Positions 35,236 to 44,300 of a stretch of DNA of 64,000 nucleotides are shown one piece after another. Position 1 is the first letter of the stretch, and the number at the start of each line of letters is the position of its first letter. Source of the DNA: Arcticibacter sp045629565 (GTDB lineage: Bacteria > Bacteroidota > Bacteroidia > Sphingobacteriales > Sphingobacteriaceae); contig NZ_JAZQRL010000091.1 of the NCBI RefSeq assembly GCF_045629565.1, positions 36,599 through 100,598 on the forward strand. The letters run 5' to 3'. A model generated the notes under the pieces. The model saw only the letters and a program-made list of their open reading frames with translations, searched no databases and had not been told where the DNA came from. The translations under genes and the position numbers were made by a program.

Positions 35236-37083
35236 ATGAATTTCAAATTTATATTCAGTTGCCTCTTTCTCTTTTTCGCAGAAATCTGCAACGGGCAAAC
35301 AAGTGAGCTGCCTATTATACCCGCACCTGCCAACGTGGTGCGGGGCAAAGGCAGCTTTGCGGTGACAACCCGAACTGAAATTGTTTATTCAAACGAGCAG
35401 TCACGCAAAAAAGCATCAATCCTTGCCGACTATTTCAAGAAGAACTACAATTTGAAGTTAGCACTTAAGAAAAAGCGGGAGGATAGCGAAATCAATACCA
35501 TCAACTTTGTATGGGAAGACCGGCCAGAAGCGGAGAAAGAAGCCTATTTGCTTTCTGTTAAGCCGGGTTTAATAAGCATTTCAGGGGATGATGCCGGGTT
35601 GTTTTATGGACTTCAGACGCTCCTTCAAATGATGAGCAGCAAGGACGGAAAGGTCTCGATCGCATGTGCCGAGATCGTTGATAAGCCACGTTACCCATTT
35701 CGAGGTATCATGCAAGACGTAGGCTATCATATCTATCCGATATCGTTCATTAAAAGTCAGATTGAGATGCTTGCGAAGTATAAAATGAATGTCTACCACT
35801 GGCATTTGACTGAAGACCATGGTTGGCGTATCGAAATTAAGAAATATCCAAGACTGACTTCTGTTGGTGCTTACCGGGCAAGTAGTCCAGTAAGCCACTA
35901 TACAGATTCACTTAGTGGAAACGACCACCTTGGTTATGGAGGTTTTTATACACAGGACGAGATTAAAGATGTGGTTGCTTTTGCGGCGGAACGACACGTT
36001 GCGGTTATTCCGGAAATTGAGTTACCAGGGCACTCACTCGCTGCACTGGCAGCATATCCCGAACTGGCATGCGGAGATAGTCCGGGCCCCTTCAAGGTAG
36101 CCGAGCAATGGGGCATTTATGAGGACGTTTATTGCGCCGGAAAGGAACAGACATTTAAATTTCTACAGGACGTTCTGACCGAAGTAATCGATCTGTTTCC
36201 GGCCACCTATATTCATATCGGCGGAGATGAGTGCCCAAAGGTGAAGTGGAAAGATTGCAAATATTGCCAAAAGCGGATTCAAGACAATAAACTGGAGGAT
36301 GAATTTGAGCTGCAAAGCTACTTTGTAAAACGGATCGAAAAATTTGTCAATTCAAAAGGAAAAAAGATTATTGGTTGGGACGAAATCCTGGAAGGTGGTC
36401 TCGCCCCGAATGCGACAGTGATGAGTTGGAGAAATATCGAAGAAGGGGTGAAGGCAGCGCGGCAGGGCCATGATGTGGTCATGGCTCCAATGTCTCATCT
36501 TTATTTTGACTTTATTCAGGGAAAACGAGAACTGGAGCCCTTGGCCATAGGATGGGGATACAATACACTTCCTCGCGTTTACGCATACGATCCGACTCCG
36601 GGAGAACTAACCAGCGAGCAGAAAAAACACATTATTGGTGTGGAAGCACCAATCTGGACCGAACACATGGACACCCATCGCAAGGTGGAGTACATGCTAT
36701 ATCCCAGGTTAATGGCGCTTTCAGAAGTGGCCTGGACACAGCCAGAAAGAAAGGACTCGATTAGCTTTTTTGAACAGCGTCTACCTGTACATCTTGCACA
36801 GCTGGATAAGACCTCGAGGATTTACAGAGTTCCCGAACCAATCGGAATCTTGGATACTACATATTTCGGAAATGAATTTAAGCTCGAACTGAAAGCTCCG
36901 GTTGCTGGTGCAAGCATATACTACAATTTCGAAGGTCAGGATGCGCGGGAAACGGACTTCTTGTACGAGAAGCCGATTCATATCATTCTTCACAAAGGAG
37001 AGAAGAGACAAGTTAAAGCAATCGTAGTCACACCTTCCGGAAAACGGAGCCTGAATACTTCTGCGTTATTTATTAATCCCTAA
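35236..37083 (+). CDS. GH20 beta-N-acetylhexosaminidase
   Basis: About 615 residues from ATG 35236; the in-frame TTG at 35230 is not needed. Signal peptide ~1-22 (FFAEICNG), no lipobox. GH20b domain ~25-150; catalytic barrel ~155-500, with the Asp331-Glu332 pair in HIGGDECPK, the hallmark of substrate-assisted catalysis using the N-acetyl group. A HWHLTEDHGWRIEI segment lies earlier in the barrel. A C-terminal CHB_HEX_C_1-like domain is at ~540-610. It removes terminal beta-GlcNAc or beta-GalNAc in the periplasm. It is 17 bp after murQ. Confidence 0.95.
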   Translation: MNFKFIFSCLFLFFAEICNGQTSELPIIPAPANVVRGKGSFAVTTRTEIVYSNEQSRKKASILADYFKKNYNLKLALKKKREDSEINTINFVWEDRPEAEKEAYLLSVKPGLISISGDDAGLFYGLQTLLQMMSSKDGKVSIACAEIVDKPRYPFRGIMQDVGYHIYPISFIKSQIEMLAKYKMNVYHWHLTEDHGWRIEIKKYPRLTSVGAYRASSPVSHYTDSLSGNDHLGYGGFYTQDEIKDVVAFAAERHVAVIPEIELPGHSLAALAAYPELACGDSPGPFKVAEQWGIYEDVYCAGKEQTFKFLQDVLTEVIDLFPATYIHIGGDECPKVKWKDCKYCQKRIQDNKLEDEFELQSYFVKRIEKFVNSKGKKIIGWDEILEGGLAPNATVMSWRNIEEGVKAARQGHDVVMAPMSHLYFDFIQGKRELEPLAIGWGYNTLPRVYAYDPTPGELTSEQKKHIIGVEAPIWTEHMDTHRKVEYMLYPRLMALSEVAWTQPERKDSISFFEQRLPVHLAQLDKTSRIYRVPEPIGILDTTYFGNEFKLELKAPVAGASIYYNFEGQDARETDFLYEKPIHIILHKGEKRQVKAIVVTPSGKRSLNTSALFINP

Positions 37084-37121
37084 AGGACGCACTTAATGCT
37101 CCTTCGACAACATAAGAAAAC

Positions 37122-39047
37122 ATGCAGCGAATATCTCATACATTATTTTCACTTATCTTTCTGTTGAGCTGTTTGACAGGTACAAGTCAAACCTCGTACC
37201 GCGCCGGTTTTGCAAAGGCAAGTATTGAACCCGGCTCGTTTCCCTTTTCTTTGGCTCTTGCCGGGTATGGCGCGCCAAGGGAAGGTCGTTTCTCTCTGGA
37301 TTGGATTAAATGTGATAAGGTTAGTCCTGCTACGGCATTTACCGGACAGGCGGGCGATCTGCTAATCATAAGTGACGGTGATGTCAGACAAGCCTCGGTG
37401 TCCCTGATGAATTGGAGTACTTTAGCCGGGGCAAATGGAATTAAACTTCTGGCAGGCGGACAAAGAAATTTGTACGGCATAGATTCCCTTGGCAATGTGT
37501 ATTTGTCGGCACCTCGGAAACGCCTGGGATGGAGAAAAGTGGGCTTTGTGAAAGACCCGGTAGCAGTTGCTGCTTCGGCTAAGGAGCTTTTTGTTGCTGA
37601 CAGGTCTGGCGTCATATATCGGGCCGCTACATCTCAGAGAACGCTTAAATGGGATCGCTTGACGGGCCTGCCGGGTGTACAAAGCATTGTTTCCCACCTC
37701 GGCAGCATCTATGCCCTTACCAGTAATAATGATATTTTAAAGTTTGACTTGAGTAACAGCGGCGGAAAATGGCTCAAAGTTGCCGGCTTTAATAACGTCT
37801 CATATGATGTTCATATTCAACATTTAGCTGTTTCTGCAAATACGCTGTACGGTATCGATGACGATGGCAACATTTATAAAGGAGCCCATCAAACAGATGG
37901 CAACCTTTCTGTAACAGCACTTGCTATAGGATCAGGCAAGCAAACAGCGATCATCGTGGGAGCAGATTTATGTGGCTTCAATCATGAGTTCATCTCAAGT
38001 ATAAAGGAGGAGGTTTTTAGAAAGCTTAAAATTCCTGCCTCAGCCATATTGATAAACGCATCCCACACTCATTTTGCTCCTGTAAGTCAGAATTGGCTCA
38101 CCTGGGGAGAGCATACTCAAATACCTGATAGCGTTTATCTTAATAACACTGTTCGACCAGCCCTTGTAAATTCAATTGTAAACGCCGTGCGAAACATGTC
38201 GGATGCGGAACTCTTTTTTGGGAGAGGAAGCACCGCTATAGGTGCAAACCGCAGTATAACTGAAAGCCCTGTTCCGCACGACAAGGATGTCGATGTGCTA
38301 ACTGTAATTCAAAAGAAAAGTAAAGAAAAGACCGTTCTGTTTTCAACGGGTTGCCATCCGGTATTCAACAATTCTGGTGCAGAGGGTTTTAGGATCAGTC
38401 CTAATTTCCCGGGGGTCACACGCAGCATACTCGAAAAGGATAGTGGCATCAGTAACGGGATATTTATTCAGGGATGTGCAGGAGATATCAATCCCCTGGA
38501 CATGAGTCATCAGGTCACCGGAGAGAAGTTAGCATCAGAAATCAAAAAGGTTTTAGGTCGCCCCATGCAAAAACTCAGCGGCGGGGTTTCCTGCTTCCTC
38601 GACTCTTTGAATTTTCCGGTGAAGCACTGGGATAAGGACCGTATCCTCGCTTTCAGAAAGGAGAATCAAGAAGATAAGGGAAATGTGGGTTTGGAAAAAA
38701 ACGTGAGGTGGGCTGATCTTATGTTAAAACTGGAAAAAGAAAATAACGTCCCCTCTACATTGCCGGTTTACGTTCAAACACTGAATATTGGTAGTTGGAA
38801 ACTTGTGGGTCTATCCCGAGAAGCGGTTACGGAGTACAGTATCGGGATTAAAAAGATTTGGCCAGACAAGCTTGTTAGCGTAGCCGGATATTGCAACGAC
38901 GTATCTAGTTATCTGCCAACCGAGCGTCACATCAACGCTGGTGTCTATGAGGGGATCGACTCTTTTTTCTGGTATGGACAGCCTTCGTTGTTTCCTGAAT
39001 CAGTACTGGGAGATATTATTAGCAGAATAAAGGAAAATAATCATTAA
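37122..39047 (+). CDS. Neutral-ceramidase-like protein with an inserted beta-propeller
   Basis: 641 residues with signal peptide ~1-22. The fold starts as in neutral/alkaline non-lysosomal ceramidases (YRAGFAKASIEPG...LALAGYGAPREGR), but ~200 residues (~58-262) are inserted. The core resumes at IIVGADLCGF, with metal-binding-like SHTHFAP and HPVFN, then QGCAGDINP. The insert has about four repeats with an L-Y/F-x-I/A-D-x-x-G-x-I/V-Y core (LYGIDSLGNVYL, LFVADRSGVIYR, LYGIDDDGNIYK), i.e. a tectonin/tachylectin-like propeller. The usual enzymes cut N-acyl sphingosine. In a PUL a de-N-acylase or binding role is also possible. It sits between GH20 and the permease (3 bp before the latter). Confidence 0.82.
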   Translation: MQRISHTLFSLIFLLSCLTGTSQTSYRAGFAKASIEPGSFPFSLALAGYGAPREGRFSLDWIKCDKVSPATAFTGQAGDLLIISDGDVRQASVSLMNWSTLAGANGIKLLAGGQRNLYGIDSLGNVYLSAPRKRLGWRKVGFVKDPVAVAASAKELFVADRSGVIYRAATSQRTLKWDRLTGLPGVQSIVSHLGSIYALTSNNDILKFDLSNSGGKWLKVAGFNNVSYDVHIQHLAVSANTLYGIDDDGNIYKGAHQTDGNLSVTALAIGSGKQTAIIVGADLCGFNHEFISSIKEEVFRKLKIPASAILINASHTHFAPVSQNWLTWGEHTQIPDSVYLNNTVRPALVNSIVNAVRNMSDAELFFGRGSTAIGANRSITESPVPHDKDVDVLTVIQKKSKEKTVLFSTGCHPVFNNSGAEGFRISPNFPGVTRSILEKDSGISNGIFIQGCAGDINPLDMSHQVTGEKLASEIKKVLGRPMQKLSGGVSCFLDSLNFPVKHWDKDRILAFRKENQEDKGNVGLEKNVRWADLMLKLEKENNVPSTLPVYVQTLNIGSWKLVGLSREAVTEYSIGIKKIWPDKLVSVAGYCNDVSSYLPTERHINAGVYEGIDSFFWYGQPSLFPESVLGDIISRIKENNH

Positions 39048-39050
39048 GGC

Positions 39051-40358
39051 ATGACCATAATAACAGACGAAGTACAACCAGTACGTGTTACAAAACCGGG
39101 AATGAACCCCCTGTTTATTATAGGAGCATTATTCTTTGTTTTCGGTTTTATCACCTGGCTAAGCTCCGTTTTAATACCTTATCTACAGATTGCCTGTGAA
39201 CTAAACAACTTTGAATCCTATTTAGTCGCCTTTTCATTTTACGTCTCCTATCTGGTTATGGCCATTCCTTCAGGTTGGTTTTTGAAACTGACAGGCTTCA
39301 AGAATGGGATGTCGTATGGATTACTTATAATAGCAGTAGGCTCCCTGATTTTTATCCCTGCGGCTTTAACACGGACATATGGGTTGTTCCTGTTTGGATT
39401 GTTTGTTCAAGGCACAGGCCTGGCTGTGCTACAGACAGCCTCAAATCCATATGTAGCCGTGCTCGGCCCACTGGAGAGTGCTGCCAGGCGAATAAGTATT
39501 ATGGGAATTTGCAATGGGATAGCAGGTGCTATAGCACCCGTAATATTGGGAGCTGTGATCTTGAGCGATGCCGACAAAATTAAAACCGATCTTTCCGCAA
39601 TGTCTGCACAGCAAAGGATAATGGAATTGGATTCGCTCGCAAGAGAAGTCATCTTGCCATATGTATTAATTTTTCTTGTTCTCGGAGCCCTGGCATTCAT
39701 CGTGTACCGATCGTCTTTGCCAGACATTGATACAGATACAGAAGACGACTTGAACGGTGTAGTGAATATGGATAAAACCAGTATCCTTCAATTTCCGCAC
39801 CTGTTGCTAGGTGTGTTGTCACTATTCTGCTATGTGGGAGCCGAAGTTATTGCCGGCAATACCATTGTGGGCTATGCGAACTGGCAAGGGATGAACTTAT
39901 CCGATGCCAAGTTCTTTACCTCATTGACCTTAATCGGCATGCTTGGGGGATATTTTGTCGGAATAGTTTGCATCCCAAGATATGTCTCCCAGGAAAATGC
40001 ACTGAGGATATCAGCTGTCCTGGGTATCATTCTAACCCTGGCCGTATTGCATACTAATGGTGTCACTTCTGTGCTATTCGTTGCCCTGTTAGGTATAGCG
40101 AATTCGCTGATTTGGCCTTCGATTTGGCCACTTGCCATTGCTGATCTCGGGCGGTTTACAAAAATAGGATCCTCTTTGCTGGTGATGGCTATAGTTGGAG
40201 GGGCAGTGATCCCTCTTTTATACGGATACGTTGCAGATCTATCTGATCTCAGGACTGCCTATTGGTTATTGGTGCCATGTTATAGTGCGGTTTTATTTTA
40301 TGCCCTATGGGGATATAAAATTCGTGCCGTAAGAAATACCTTAAATGAATTTAAATAA
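39051..40358 (+). CDS. FucP/NagP-type MFS sugar permease
   Basis: 435 residues and 12 membrane segments. The N-terminal FVFGFITWLSSVLIPYLQIACELNNF and VQGTGLAVLQTASNPYVAVLGP blocks are family markers of FucP/glucose-galactose/NagP proton symporters of Bacteroidota. NagP imports GlcNAc. Together with the kinase 6 bp downstream and MurQ it suggests uptake of GlcNAc and/or MurNAc across the inner membrane. It starts 3 bp after the previous stop, so translation is probably coupled. Confidence 0.92.
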   Translation: MTIITDEVQPVRVTKPGMNPLFIIGALFFVFGFITWLSSVLIPYLQIACELNNFESYLVAFSFYVSYLVMAIPSGWFLKLTGFKNGMSYGLLIIAVGSLIFIPAALTRTYGLFLFGLFVQGTGLAVLQTASNPYVAVLGPLESAARRISIMGICNGIAGAIAPVILGAVILSDADKIKTDLSAMSAQQRIMELDSLAREVILPYVLIFLVLGALAFIVYRSSLPDIDTDTEDDLNGVVNMDKTSILQFPHLLLGVLSLFCYVGAEVIAGNTIVGYANWQGMNLSDAKFFTSLTLIGMLGGYFVGIVCIPRYVSQENALRISAVLGIILTLAVLHTNGVTSVLFVALLGIANSLIWPSIWPLAIADLGRFTKIGSSLLVMAIVGGAVIPLLYGYVADLSDLRTAYWLLVPCYSAVLFYALWGYKIRAVRNTLNEFK

Positions 40359-40364
40359 TCGCAC

Positions 40365-41219
40365 ATGATATTAATTGCAGATGGAGGCTCTACCAAAACC
40401 AGCTGGTGTTTGGTTAACAATGAAGGCCGCGAAACTTATTTTGAAACGGAAGGATACAACCCGTATTTTGTAGATAGCAGCTATATTCTTAGATCTTTAC
40501 ATGAAAGCCTTCCTCCCCATCTAAAAGCCGATAAGGTAACTTCAGTAAGTTTTTACGGTGCGGGCTGCGGGAGTGAGAAAGACAGTGTAGTCATGGAAGC
40601 GCTTCAAGTTGTCTTTGCAAATGCCAGAGTAGAGGTGGCAATGGATCTGGTCGCTGCCGCCAGGGCACTGCTGGGTTCAACAGCAGGATTTGCCGCTATC
40701 TTAGGGACGGGAACCAATACCTGTTTATACGATGGGCGGGAGATAATTCAGAATATAGATTCCCTTGGCTTTATCCTTGGAGATGAAGGCAGCGGGGGAG
40801 CTATGGGAAAGAGGTTCCTCGGTGATTATATTCGGGGACTTCTTCCTCAAGAATTATCTGAGATCTTCGTTAAGACATACGACCTTAGTCCTGCTGAGAT
40901 CATCGACCAAATCTATTCAAAACCGATGGCTAACAGGTTCTGTGCGGGTTTTAGTAAATTTATATATGACCACCTTGAATTTGACTATGCAACCAACCTG
41001 GTGAGAAGTAACTTTGACACCTTTTTCTCATCTCTGGTGAGTAAATATCCTGACTATACGAGTTACTCCTTCAACTGTATCGGTTCGGTAGGGTTCAGCT
41101 TCAGGCCCATTCTCGAAAAGTCGGCAGCCAGTTTCGGTATGCCCGTAGGTCGTGTGTTGAAATCACCCATGCCTGGTTTAGTTTCATACCATATGGAGTT
41201 AGCCGGTTGTCACCAATAG
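40365..41219 (+). CDS. BadF/BadG-type N-acetylhexosamine kinase (MurK/NagK-like)
   Basis: 284 residues with the ASKHA nucleotide-binding fold: DGGSTKTSW (phosphate-1), ILGTGTNTC, and GDEGSGGAMGKR. This family includes the GlcNAc kinase NagK and MurNAc/GlcNAc kinase MurK of Clostridium. Homologous genes lie with MurQ in MurNAc salvage loci. Its product, MurNAc-6-phosphate, would be the MurQ substrate. It ends the ten-gene operon. A weak hairpin at the stop may terminate it. Confidence 0.9.
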   Translation: MILIADGGSTKTSWCLVNNEGRETYFETEGYNPYFVDSSYILRSLHESLPPHLKADKVTSVSFYGAGCGSEKDSVVMEALQVVFANARVEVAMDLVAAARALLGSTAGFAAILGTGTNTCLYDGREIIQNIDSLGFILGDEGSGGAMGKRFLGDYIRGLLPQELSEIFVKTYDLSPAEIIDQIYSKPMANRFCAGFSKFIYDHLEFDYATNLVRSNFDTFFSSLVSKYPDYTSYSFNCIGSVGFSFRPILEKSAASFGMPVGRVLKSPMPGLVSYHMELAGCHQ

Positions 41220-41227
41220 TGGAACCG
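41204..41227 (+). terminator. Weak hairpin over the kinase stop codon
   Basis: CGGTT (41204-41208) pairs with AACCG (41223-41227), with an inner CAC/GTG. It is followed by TTTT at 41230-41233 and a later T run (TCTTTTTA). A modest candidate end of the operon. Confidence 0.3.
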
Positions 41228-41315
41228 TGTTTTAGCTCTTTTTAGTCATGGTCTAAGGCATGCTTATTCTGCAGCTGGGGTCATATTAGGTTTGAAAATG
41301 ATTTAGATGTATATA

Positions 41316-44300
41316 TTAATCATAATGGTATTCATCTGCACTGTTGGTTTTTTTGTTGCTGTCAAAATATTCCCTAGGGGTCATTCCAAATTGTTTTTGA
41401 AAATTCTTCGCAAAGTAGCTTTGTGAACTAAATCCGACAATATCACACACCTCAAAGATCTTATATTCTCCCAGTGCTAACAATTCTGCCCCCTTTTTCA
41501 AACGTGCAATCTTTATCATTTCATTAGGAGTTAAACTGGATATTGCTTTTATTTTCCTGTAAAGGGTAGGTCTGCTCATGTTCATTTCGCTCGCCAAAAA
41601 CTCAATATCCAGATCTGTATCAGCCATGTTTTGTTGGATGACTTCGTTCAGTTTTTCAAGGAAAAGTTGGTCAGTTTTCGAACACCCTATTGATTTCATG
41701 TTCAAAAGGGGAGTGCGAGCGAAATACTCCTTAATTTTGTTTCGGTTAGAAAGTAGATTAGAGATCTGTACGTGAAGATGTTCGGGCGAAAAGGGCTTCT
41801 CAATGTAGGAATCAGCTCCGAGTTCCAGCCCTTTGATTTTTGAGCTTAAAGTATTCTTCGAGGTAAGCAGAATTAACGGAATATGGCTGAATTCTATGTT
41901 TGATTTTATGTATTCGCATAATTCAAAGCCATCCATTACCGGCATTCTCACATCACTTATAATCAGCTGGACCATAGTGTTTTCAATTATATTTATCGCC
42001 TCCCGGCCATTGGGTGCAGTGGAGACGGCATAGAAGGGAGATAGTTCTCGGGATAAATATTCAAGAATATCTTTATTGTCTTCGACGAGCAGGACAGTAG
42101 GTTTTAAAGTAGAAGGTACTTCATTTTCTTTCGATTCAACTGGATGGATTTCCTCTGTTTGGTCTTTTTCGTGATGTAATTGAAACTCTTTTTCATGACG
42201 AGCCGGTAGCGTTAATATAAATACATTCAAGTAGCTTATTGAGGTGACACATAAACTGCCTTTATGCAACTCAGTCAACGACCTCGCGATGGGTAAGCCT
42301 ATTCCGGTCCCCAACTCGTTCTCAGACACCTCCATTCTATAGAATGGTTCAAATATTCTATCTCTTATCTCCTCTGGGATATATACCCCGTCATTTTTAA
42401 TGCGTATGACAAAATTTTCTTCTTCCGCATCATGGGGAGCGAGTTCGATATAGACGTTTTTTTCCGAATATTTTATTGCATTGCTAAACAGATTACTCAA
42501 AATCTTGGTCACTGCCGCGACGTCGACGTAAGCCAGCACGTCTTTTTCCGGAAGCTCGATAATATAGGTTAAACCTTTGGAGTCTGCGGCGAGTTTGAAT
42601 CTAAGAAAGGTCTCATGCAATAATTTTGAAATATTAACTCTGATGAAGGATAGACTGAAGCCCTTCGATTCTGCCTTTCTGAAATCCAATAGTTGATTAG
42701 TCAAATCTAAAAGATGATGTGTATTCTTTTCCATGATCTTCAGGCTATCTTTTATCTCCAAAGGACTCTTTTCGTTTTTTATTATATTTTCAAGGGGAGC
42801 CAATATGAGTGTAAGTGGAGTCCTGATTTCGTGTGTGACGTTGGTGAAGAACTCAATTTTGGCGTGATAAATCTCTCTCTCTTTCTCCGCTTCAAGATGT
42901 TCTATTTCACGCTCTTTTTCTATTTCTAATAGTTGTATTTTTCTTTTGTTTTTTTGTTCTTGTCGCTTATGGTAGTCGCGAACACAATAATACGTTGCTG
43001 CCAAAGCTAGCATAAAATAAATAATATATGCCCAATTTGATGCCCAGTATGGAGGGGAAATTTCAATAGTTAACCTCGCCGGCTCATCATTCCATACGCC
43101 GCTGTTATTAGCACCTTTCACGAGAAAGGTGTAGATTCCCGGAGGGAGGTTTGTAAAGTATATTTTTCTGTTGGTTTTTAAATAACTCCACTCATCATCC
43201 AGCCCTTCCATCTTATAGGCATACTCATTTACTTCTGGTGCGGTATAGCTTAATGCGGCAAAATCAATGCTGAATGTGGCCTGATTGTAATCGAGATGTA
43301 TATAATTGGTAGAGGTAATCGATTCTTTGAGTGGCGAGTTCTCTTGGTTGATAGTTAATTCCCTGTCGTAGATCTGAAAGCCTGTTATATAAATTGGCGG
43401 CGTAAATCTGTTTCTCGAGAAGTTGTTAGGATCAAAGCTTATCATTCCGTCCACACTGCCGAAATACATTCGTCCATTGGTATCTTTATAAGCCGAATTG
43501 TAGTTAAACTGGTCTGTGAGCAGACCGTCAGCTTTTGTGAAAACCTTCACCGTTTCCAGTTTGGGATCAAAAAAAGTTAGACCCCTCGATGTACTTATCC
43601 ATAGCTTCTTTGTTTTGTCTTCCAATATTCGGAACATGATATTGCTCGGAAAACCATCCTTAGTTGAATAACGCTTGAAAGTATTGGTCTTTCTGTGAAA
43701 CTTGCAGAGGCCTCCCCCCTCAGTAGCAAACCACAAATCGTGATTGCTGTCTTCAAAAATGCTGTTGATAGCATTGCTGCTTATACTGTTACTGTCAGTT
43801 GCATGGTACCTATAATTACCACTTTCTTTTGTTTTGGGTCGGAAATAAAAAACACCGTTCTCAAGAGTTCCAGCCCAGATTGTTCCCGTGTGGTCTTCGA
43901 ACACGGAGTAAATAAAGTCATTGGTAGCTATATCAGGCACCACGGTGAAGTTATCTTTAAGTGAATCATACCGATATAAACCAAGTCCGGTGCCGGCAAA
44001 TATTTCCCCCGCAGATGTTTTATAAAGGGAGATTATAAAGTTGCTTCTGGAGGAACTGGTTCCATTATTCAAAGAATAGTGCTTGATCACATTGCCGGTA
44101 TGGATATTAAGAACATCCAGACCTCTCTCAAAAGTGCCAATCCACAGCTCGTTGTCATTGGCTAGCAAACCATGGATATTAGAATAAGCCAGGCCTTTGG
44201 CAGTCCCTGTTGGCTTAATATGAATGAATTTTCCCGTCCTTTTGTCTAATTTGTTTAAGCCTGCATCCTCTGTTCCTATCCATAGGTTTTCGTTTTTATC

